Part shown: piece after piece, positions 56,814 through 64,000 of the stretch
Numbering within the stretch: position 1 is the first letter of the stretch
Layout: every line of letters starts with the position of its first letter
Assembly (NCBI RefSeq): GCF_024139115.2
Contig: NC_085139.1
Location: forward strand, 14,975,533 to 15,039,532
From: Armigeres subalbatus
Lineage: Eukaryota > Arthropoda > Insecta > Diptera > Culicidae
DNA length: 64,000 nt
Direction of reading: 5' to 3'
Notes under the pieces: generated by a model
The model's input: the letters and a program-made list of their open reading frames with translations, nothing else
Database searches by the model: none
Told to the model about the DNA's origin: nothing
Translations under genes and position numbers: made by a program

Positions 56814-57297
56814 TAGAACGTATGGACGAGTCGCCTCTGATACTTACAGACATTGTTTGGCCCTTGAAACGGACGTTGAACGCTGTAAACTTCGAACGCA
56901 CTGTGATGTTTTTGCTGCACCTAGTATGGATGGATAACAAGTACGAAATTTGGAAAATTGACCTTGAAGAGGGCTACAACGTTTGGAGCAGCTTCAGGTG
57001 GTCTTCCGGAAATGTGCTGATGCGAATGGCAATGAAGACTCCGATGTTAAACTCCTATGATCAAGTTATTTACATGCTGGAGAAAGCTTTGAGGGATCCC
57101 TGTTCACCTGCGCGGGAGGCAGAGCTGTGGTTTGGTCGGGCTGTTGGCGGTGTCTACTTTCAGTATGTATTAAGCGGTCGTGATTCCGGTAACGGTGCTT
57201 GGACATCGGCACTCGCTCAATAGAATTGCGGGTGTTGAGTCTTTGGGTAAATTGGCGCTGAATATTCACTCGAACACGTTAAAGGTGAGGAAAATGG
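56814..57297 (+). pseudogene. Unrecognised exon-like coding stretch, probably decayed
   Basis: An acceptor-like sequence (TTCCATGAACAG, ending about 56813) precedes a frame with ordinary, non-repetitive composition. The frame includes LKRTLNAVNFERTVMFLLHL, DNKYEIWKIDLEEGYNVW and AELWFGRAVGGVYFQYVL, and ends at a stop at 57221-57223. A second frame, overlapping from about 57196, reads HRHSLNRIAGVESLGKLALN and HSNTLKVRKM up to a donor-like ATGGTAAGTG near 57297. Together they look like one internal exon of about 160 codons with a frameshift near 57195. I do not recognise the protein. An endogenous viral fragment, a host gene exon or a retrogene are all possible. Confidence 0.4.
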
Positions 57298-58197
57298 TAA
57301 GTGTCCCCTTCGTTTTGCTGCTGGTTTAAAATTGGTAAGTAGTTTTTACTTATTATAGTATGACAGTACAACAAATTATTAAATATTAAATAGTAAGGTT
57401 CTTTTCACCATGTACAAGTAATCTAGTTTTTACATAATTGACTGTCATAAATAGATTTTAGACGAGTTTTGTCATATCAAAACCGTCCAATGAAATTATC
57501 ACCTATGAACTTTTTACACAAGACCTGTGCGCCGATTAAAAATTATACAGTGTCATTATACATATATAGTATACAGTGTCGGTCACTTGAGAAATTTAAC
57601 GCAAAATTCAATCACTATCTGGGCTATGTTGACTGGTGCACCATGGACACAAAATATAATCGATTGTGATTCACATAACTTTGGTGCGGAATTTTATGAT
57701 TATTCAAAGTGACCTTTGAATCATACCATTGTGGTAATGTTCAAATATGATCAAGTATCTATTACTTTACCAAATAAATCAGTAAGATGTTAAAACATCA
57801 AACCAAATTCCATATATCCTACTTAAAATTCCTACCTTATTCAATGTATTCTTCATTTATTGTCCTCCTCATTTCCGTGGCGTTACAATATATAGCAAAA
57901 AAATTTGTTTCGAGAAAACGAGCTGAAACCAATGTCTTTTTCTTTCTCGTTCCGTATAAAAGGTGTGGAGGTTAAAAGATATTCTTCGAATTATCACATT
58001 TGTTCTGATTAGTGTAGAAATATTATTAAAATATCACTGCAAATCCTTGAAATTTTATACTCTATCCATATTTAATCAGTATAATAATAATAATTATTGG
58101 GGTTCTTAGGGATGTTGGTGTAAACTCCTCTTTTCGGTATTGCTTCTTTTTCTCGTTTCAGAGGGCGAGTAAAGGCGCTTGAACCTAGGCTTATATG
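57298..58197. other. No recognisable gene
   Basis: AT-rich unassigned sequence with short frames only. Confidence 0.45.
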
Positions 58198-58199
58198 TA

Positions 58200-58277
58200 C
58201 ATTGATGGACAAAAGTATTTGTTATGTTTTCATAGTAATCTGTATGAATTCATACGATATACTTTTGCCCACCAGTG
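58200..58277. mobile_element. Tiny TA-flanked MITE, 78 bp
   Basis: The ends CATTGATGGACAAAAGTAT and the inverted ATACTTTTGCCCACCAGTG are separated by about 40 bp. TA lies at 58198-58199 and 58278-58279. The ends resemble those of Tc1-like elements (CACTGGTGGGCAAAAGTA). It is probably an extreme internal-deletion derivative. Confidence 0.8.
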
Positions 58278-58659
58278 TATAAGCCAGGGCACTAGACTAA
58301 AAACTGTGCCCCATCCCAAGATGTCGAGGACCCATAGAGTGTACTGTACATTAATCCTCTTAGCCAAATCACTCCCAACGAATTATCATATATTACTCGA
58401 AACTGTAAACGGAGCGGTTGGTACGAGATGTCCCCGTTCTATGGCTTGAGTGTGGAATCAAGTTAAGTATTGATTTTCGCAACGAAATTCAATAACGCTA
58501 CACAGTAGGCCTGGCCGCTTTTATGTTTGAACTACGTTTCTGATGTGCTTCAAACATAAATATTGACAAGAGAAGTGATAGATGTAGTCGTATCTATCAC
58601 TTTCCAGGATCCTTTCACGAACTGGCTGTGTATGTGTAGACTAGACAAGACTAGACTAG

Positions 58660-59965
58660 ACTTACCCGGGATGCGTGTGGTCGTCGAGCAACTCGATAAC
58701 ATTATCGAGTTCGCAAGCGGAAGGCAGAACATAAATAAGGAACTGAAACACAACCTGCTGGTGCACCACCATGCTGTTCGAGTCATAAGACAAGAACAGG
58801 ACGCTTTTATCAGCCACCCGGGCGAAGCGAGAAGGCCGATAATGGTTTTGATTTCGAAGAGGCGATTGATTTCGCCCTGACGACCAACGAGGAAAAGACT
58901 ACGCCTAACCAAAAAACGGCTCAGGCAGCAAATCGGCGAAGGCGCTCAGAGCAAAGCCGAACAGTAGGCGACAGTAGGCCATACGTTATCTTGACGGACC
59001 AGAAGGCGACTTCTCGGGCCAAAAAAGCGAAAGGCACCAACTAGACGCAAGTCGCCGAGCCGCAAGAGGGTACCTGCCAGCCAGTGCCATCGGCACAAGC
59101 GACCGAAAATCCCTCCTGGTAGCTGGTCAGTAGCTCAAAGCGGAAGTCGAGCGCTTCTCGACCCGCAAAGAAAGTTAGGGACCGAGCAGAGGCCTTGTTG
59201 GTGAAAACTGAGTATAAGTACGCCGACATCGTTGCAGGCGACCGAAAAGCTTTCGGCTTTGGAACAGGACGCGCGAAGCGTCAGACGCAGACTGGTGAAA
59301 TGATCTTGGTGCTGAAACGTGGAGCGCAAACTAGCGGGACGGCCATTTTTGTCTGAATTTTGCTGCTCGGGAAGAGATCTGGGATAACGGTGCCGAGGTG
59401 AGGTCGTTTGGGATGGAAGTGACCTTCCGGTGCAAGCAAATGGACGAGGTCACGAACGCGCACGACGTCGTCTCTGTCGTCAGAGTGCAGTGCGGTAAAA
59501 AGGTCGTCCATTTGGCACGCAGCTAGCCTACACTAGGTCAGGGAGCGAGGGAGGTTGAAATCGGCTGGTCAGTAAGCCCAATAAGCAAACTTCAACCACC
59601 TTCAGTGGACAGGTACTATTGGTCGCGTCATCAGTCGGGACATCAGTCTTACGACTTTAGGGGCCCGAACCGTAGCAACCTGTGTCGTCATTGTGGAAGG
59701 GAACAAGGCGCAGGAATGCAATAATTCACCAAAGTGTCCATCTGCGCCAGCAAAAAGCAAAGCATGTAATCACGGTATGGGTGAACCTCCGTGTCCCATC
59801 GGAGAGGAAAACAAGAAGAAGCCATGCAAGCAACACAGTTGAATCTTAACCACTGTGCATCTGTCCAGCAGCTGCTGTGGCAGTCAGTCTTGGAGTCGAG
59901 GACCGATGTCGCTATCCTGTCCGACCCGTGCAACGTCCCTGACTCGGGTCTTTATTTACGTGACT
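58660..59965 (+). pseudogene. R1-clade retrotransposon: ORF1 and start of ORF2, degenerate
   Basis: The pieces appear in the order expected for an R1-type ORF1, spread over several frames. These are an N-terminal LDNIIEFASGRQNINKELK segment (about 58690), ALLVKTEYKYADIVAG (about 59190), GAEVRSFGMEVTFRCKQMDE (about 59390), GWSVSPISKLQPPS and the knuckle region YDFRGPNRSNLCRHCG (about 59655-59700). ORF2 begins at about 59824 with MQATQLNLNHCASVQQLLWQ, the start of the APE-type endonuclease. It then has ILSDPCNVPDSG, where the usual catalytic glutamate position (SEP) is Asp. Most zinc-knuckle cysteines are lost. The element stops near 59965, far short of the reverse transcriptase. Confidence 0.8.
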
Positions 59966-59989
59966 ATTTTCACGCGCATCTCGGAATTT

Positions 59990-60250
59990 ATTCCATGTAC
60001 CACAAGGAGCATGCAATATATTTGAAACAGATCGACGGACCTTTGGTTACGCGTGTAGATAAAAAAGCCTTATTCAAGGATTTTTTTGATAGCCAAGAAG
60101 CTATGTTGTGTACACATTCTATTTGATCTACAATAAGGAGCATGCACCACATTTTGAAATAGGGCAACAGATCTTTGGCTACGCGTGTATATCTAAAGGC
60201 CTTACTCAAAGATTTTTTTGGATAGCCAAGAAGTTATGCTGTGTACATTG
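59990..60250. repeat. ~131-bp tandem duplication
   Basis: Two diverged copies, each with ACAAGGAGCATGCA or ACAATAAGGAGCATGCA, then GGTTACGCGTGTA, then GATAGCCAAGAAGCTATG or its variant. The start-to-start distance is about 131 bp. It directly follows the truncated R1 element. Confidence 0.8.
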
Positions 60251-61200
60251 TGTATGCATTGTACTTGCTTCGGAGTTTCCAACTCATGACCTGACCAATA
60301 CTGATACCGGTCACGTATTTTTGTTCGGTGCCGCGTCACATATCTGGCATTGGCGCTCTGATTTAACGCATGTGCATGTGATCCAACGGAAATCGTGTCT
60401 TGCAGTGAGGCAGAGGTCTTTTTCATCAGTGCTAATGATGTGAGTTCTCTTCTTTTCGGCAATACTTTTCTGATGCGTTCTCTGTTACGCTGAGTCGTAG
60501 CCACGCTTATATTTAGCTAGCTAGGCATTTATTGAAAAACAAAGTATTCAAGACATTCGTAGGGAATCGACTGCTGGATTCATTGAGAAGAAGTTTGTTC
60601 AAAACTAGGAAAGTGGTGCCAGTCTTATTTTGTTATGCTTCATTTCGAAGAGCAATAATAAAAAAACACAAATTATAATGATGGTATATGAACAATCTTA
60701 TAACGGCTTCATTTTCGATAATTTTTACAAATGGATAGGTAATAGGCGTGATGAAGCTTTAGTTTGTCACCGAAAAGTGAATCCTATAGCTGACCTTGAT
60801 TAGAACTTAATAGATAATTACTGTAATTTATCCACGATAAAGCTACTTGTTAGAACAGTTTAAAGTTATAGGCAACCTTGACAAAACAATTATAATAGAG
60901 CAAACTAAATTTTTTATCAGTTTCCACTTTTACAATATATGTTGAGTTTGTAGTGTCGACACAGCTTAGGAACATTGACGAAACAATGACTTAGGTGTAG
61001 TGATTATTGTAGATATTGATGAATTGTTTAATAAATGAATATAATTTTAATATTGTTTTTGAAATTAAACTATTCAATATGTTGCTCTATTTGAACGAGA
61101 ACGATATATCTTGCCTAAAAATGTAGTCGCCCTATAGTTTGATACAGCGACGAGTTGCGAGAGTAAATCGTTGCAATGGGAATGAGTTCGATGTTTGCAG
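60251..61200. other. No recognisable gene
   Basis: AT-rich, unassigned. Overlapping frames at 60108-60504 have no domain. Confidence 0.45.
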
Positions 61201-61305
61201 TTCAGTTTGCTAACGGCTTTTGTGACGACAACACGAACCTTCATACACCGGTCGTTCACTTCAAGTTTTTAGGATTCGGCTGAGGCGTTTGGTGCGGGAT
61301 ACGAC

Positions 61306-61389
61306 ATGACGCGGTCGGTAGAACTTTTGTTTTGTAACTGGCACATGAAAATGATGCTTCCACATCCATTATTGTGCTTGTTACTTGGT
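61306..61389 (+). CDS. Candidate first coding exon with signal peptide
   Basis: ATG at 61306 (or 61345) opens a frame ending KMMLPHPLLCLLLG, a typical short signal-peptide core. It runs directly into a donor-like CTTGGTAAGTATG near 61389. Upstream, GCAGTTCAGTTTGC (61197-61210) contains an arthropod initiator-like TCAGTT about 100 bp before the ATG. That would suit the first exon of a secreted protein whose other exons lie beyond the minisatellite and perhaps outside the window. No partner exon could be recognised, so this remains a hypothesis. The frame past the donor is repeat-derived. Confidence 0.25.
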
Positions 61390-61442
61390 AAGTATGCTCA
61401 CATTTTATTTTGTGGATTTATCTTGAAAAAAGTAATGCATTG

Positions 61443-61665
61443 CGGGGCGAGCAGGTCTCCAAAATCAAAGAAAAATAATACCGAAGCGAGCAGGTCTCCG
61501 AGCTATTTTTTGTTTGTGTATTCCGGAGCGAGCAGGTCTCCGAGGCATTTTTTGTTTGTTTATTCTGGAGCGAGCAGGTCTCCGAGACATTTTTTGTTTA
61601 TTTCGGAATGAGCAGGTTTCCGATGCATTTTTTTGTTTATCCCGGCGCGGGTGGGACTCCGATCA
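61443..61665. repeat. ~48-bp minisatellite (GAGCAGGTCTCCGA)
   Basis: Five units carrying GCGAGCAGGTCTCCGAG then CATTTTTTGTTTGTTTATT, decaying at the right (GCGCGGGTGGGACTCCGA). The repeat-derived frame reads GASRSPRHFLFVYS. Confidence 0.88.
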
Positions 61666-62734
61666 ATTTTGACGTAGGATACCGTATGTGTACTCTTTAC
61701 AGGAGTACACTTTGCGAATGCGGAAATAGAAAAGCAACATGAAATTATGACACACTGTGAATTTTGATTTGAAGATTGATCTTGGATGAAATATTAAATA
61801 GAATATCAGTTCCTCTAGGATTGAATTTGGTAATTCCATTTGGAAATTGTATATAGATGTTCGTTCTGATGTGAATCAATGTGATTCTAAAAACTGGATA
61901 CAGATTAATCAGATTGGATAGATGGATACGAAAGTGGTTTTGGAGGTTAGATTAAAAAAAACTGAATTTAAGAATTCAGTGTGAAAAAATGTAGTGAAGT
62001 TCATCAATTTTGCTATACGTATAACAAATTTCCGATGATTCATGTTGTATTCTGTTGTTGTTATTAGTTTGCAGTCGGTTAATTTATCTGCAATATTATT
62101 TTTCTTGTTACATTTTTCAAAAACTCAAAACTAAGATGCAAGCTAATTTATTTTATTAATATTATATGACTATTGAAAAAAAAGCATTCGTAGTTTCATG
62201 ATAGCAGATACTCTAATAGAGAGTAGACGAGGGAAAGGATGTAGACAAAGTGATTTGACGAACGCATACCCTACACCCAGAACATTGTTAATTAATTTTC
62301 ATTCTGCATAAATAAAAGTTATAAAATAGAACACTAATAATCATTTTTTTTATTTTCAATGTGGTCACACAAAGCTAACAAATTAAATAACTTATAATTG
62401 GACTATATGACTAAGTGACCTTCCAAACCACATCAGCTGCTTCCAAGGCAAAAGAAGAAGACATTGCATTTTAAGCATTGCTTTTGAAAAACTAGAATTT
62501 TTGAAATTATCATTTTTGGCTTTGATCATTGACTAGTTTTTCTTTCAATTACATTTTGCATTAGTGTCGAGTCGATTCCAAATCTGAACCTCACTTCAAC
62601 CCACCTTATCCTACCCCATGGCGCTCAAGTGGTCTGCAAGGACTCTTCTGCCATTACCCTCTCTATTATCGGCCTTGGATTGACTTGCGCTCTCATTGCC
62701 CCACCAAACCAAATGAAATTTATACCTTTATACC
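61666..62734. other. No recognisable gene
   Basis: AT-rich unassigned sequence without long frames or visible repeats. Confidence 0.5.
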
Positions 62735-62815
62735 TTCTTAACTCTTAATCGGTGCTTAACTATGTGTTTAAACCTGGTTTGAGGTCTAAGCGGAGGTGAA
62801 GAAATCGGAAATAGG
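62735..62815. mobile_element. Fragment of the PIF/Harbinger-like MITE
   Basis: Shares GTTTAAACCTGG, CTAAGCGGAGGTGAAGAAAT and GCTTAACT with the 15151-15246 element. The left end is not clean, so boundaries are approximate. Confidence 0.65.
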
Positions 62816-62864
62816 CGTTTAAAAAGTATTCACAAGGGCTCTTGGAATCCACGCCACGGTTTTG

Positions 62865-62945
62865 TGGCCTTTCACAAATTACGTAACGCTGAAGGAGAAG
62901 GGGGTCAAGCCGAGCGTTACGAGGGGGAGGGTGGGGGTCCAAAAT
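62865..62945. mobile_element. One-ended MITE fragment (ATTACGTAACGCT)
   Basis: CACAAATTACGTAACGCT with G-rich tracts and an internal GAGCGTTACGAGG, resembling the organisation of the 12339-12505 element. Only part is present. Confidence 0.5.
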
Positions 62946-63172
62946 CATCAAATTTGGCGATTCGTTATTTCAGAAAAAAAAACCCTTTGCCTCTTTGACA
63001 AAGTTTTATTTATGTGATTCATATCTGATTACATTTACACAAATAGGATAGAATAGTTGAAGATACTTTTCGTTTTCTGTTAGATATTTCTAACAAAATA
63101 CTGAAGACGTGTTATAAAAGAAAACTAAATACGTTTTTGTCCACGCAGAATGGGGTTATGTAGTAAGCGTTT

Positions 63173-63430
63173 CAAAAAGCCTTGCGAGCAAAGGCGTAGG
63201 ATTGATTGCCAATTCGAAGATGGCGAGCTCGATTCTCGGTTTGGTCTATGATGTTTTCGAGTTGCATTCTCGACACCCTGGCCATAGTGTATCCATTGTA
63301 CTTGCCACACAAGGTGCATACTCATGCAATGGCAGGCATAGAAAAGCTTCCAGTTAATAACTGAGGAAGTGCTAATAGAATACTAAGCTGAAAGTTCCAG
63401 CTAAAAAGTCGAGCCATTGAATAAGAAGAA
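63173..63430 (+). mobile_element. tRNA-derived SINE, 9-bp target duplication
   Basis: The same family as 15342-15628. It has head CCTTGCGAGCAAAGGCGTAG, B-box-like GAGCTCGATTC, ACACCCTGGCCATAGTGTAT, CCATTGTACTTGCCACAC and tail GAATAAGAAGAA. GTAAGCGTT flanks it at 63164-63172 and 63431-63439. Confidence 0.92.
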
Positions 63431-63459
63431 GTAAGCGTTAATAAAAAAGTGAATATATA

Positions 63460-63493
63460 GCCTTTTCGTTACACCTTGGTGTACGAGAAAGGC
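63460..63493. other. Short hairpin repeat (CCTTTTCGTTACACC)
   Basis: GCCTTTTCGTTACACC followed by GGTGTACGAGAAAGGC forms a near-perfect stem with a two-base loop. It is probably the end of a dispersed element. The remaining sequence to 64000 shows one 61-codon frame and nothing I recognise. Confidence 0.6.
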
Positions 63494-64000
63494 AAAAATT
63501 CTATAACATAAAGTTTTGAAAATAGTTTTATGATGTAGTTTAGCAGCGCAGCCAAAATTTTTGAAAGTTTGAAGATGGTTCAAGTTTCAATTAGCGAAAT
63601 TTTTGTTATTTTATGACTAGCGAAATTTTTGTTAATTTACGAAACGAAACGAAATCAAGAAATCAGATTTCAAATTCCGTGAAATACCGCATATGCTTAG
63701 TTTGTTGATGAAAATCAAACAACTAATTGGCTGTTATTGGTAACGGGCGAATCAATGTTTGCTGTTTGCGATGGAAATTACAGTTCAGTGTCGGGAAGCA
63801 GTTGTCAATGTCAAATTATTTGTAGCATCTACCAATATGGCTAGCATGGAAAGCTGGATATATAACCCCAGAGCACAGACAACCCTCAACGATCAAGATT
63901 TTTCATGCGACTTGTACCTAAAGGACAGATCTCGGCGATGTTAAACAAATTAGAAGAAGAATAATAAAAAATACCAGCCTTTCAAAGAGGCCTAAGGTCA

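Overview
This is eukaryotic, almost entirely non-genic DNA. It most likely comes from a culicine mosquito, with Aedes the best fit. The reasons are the repeat cast: tRNA-headed SINEs with GAAG tails, one Feilai-like SINE, an R1-clade ORF1, a BEL/Pao gag, a mariner transposase relic, RTE-like LINE fragments, and many short inverted-repeat elements (MITEs) flanked by TA. The species call is inference, because no single-copy host gene could be identified. There are no rRNA genes, functional tRNA genes, CRISPR arrays or bacterial-style operons.

Layout. 1-10 kb: two loci of a 24-bp minisatellite (1-1110 and 4930-7262), each made of a forward and an inverted half, with AT-rich tracts, a LINE reverse-transcriptase relic and several MITEs. 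10-17 kb: MITEs with readable target-site duplications, a palindromic foldback element and a tRNA-SINE. 17-21.3 kb: a 51-bp minisatellite split by a Feilai-like SINE, and a ~95-bp repeat split by a MITE. 21.8-26.8 kb: a TIR-bounded element, a mariner transposase relic and two tandem ORF1-only retroelement units. 28-30.4 kb: a third 24-bp minisatellite locus, again with opposed halves. 31-36.5 kb: SINEs, a TA-flanked MITE and a BEL/Pao gag relic broken by a second copy of the foldback element.

36.54-46.33 kb is the main object: a 9.8-kb satellite of a 22-bp, EcoRI-site-rich monomer. It begins inside the gag relic. It has subfamily blocks recurring at about 2.4 kb, internal 837-bp and 440-bp duplications, and a segment near 44.85-45.75 kb in reverse orientation. 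46.3-64 kb: sparse sequence with a 5'-truncated RTE-like insertion, two GAGAAGTGA-type arrays, a dispersed element with internal repeats, small MITEs, a degenerate R1 ORF1 with the first part of its endonuclease, one unrecognised exon-like coding stretch (56.8-57.3 kb) and a SINE.

Nothing here forms a pathway. The coherent theme is structural: satellites, inverted arrays and foldback elements whose transcripts could form double-stranded RNA or feed small-RNA pathways. Most long reading frames in the window are artefacts of repeat monomers that contain no stop codon on either strand.
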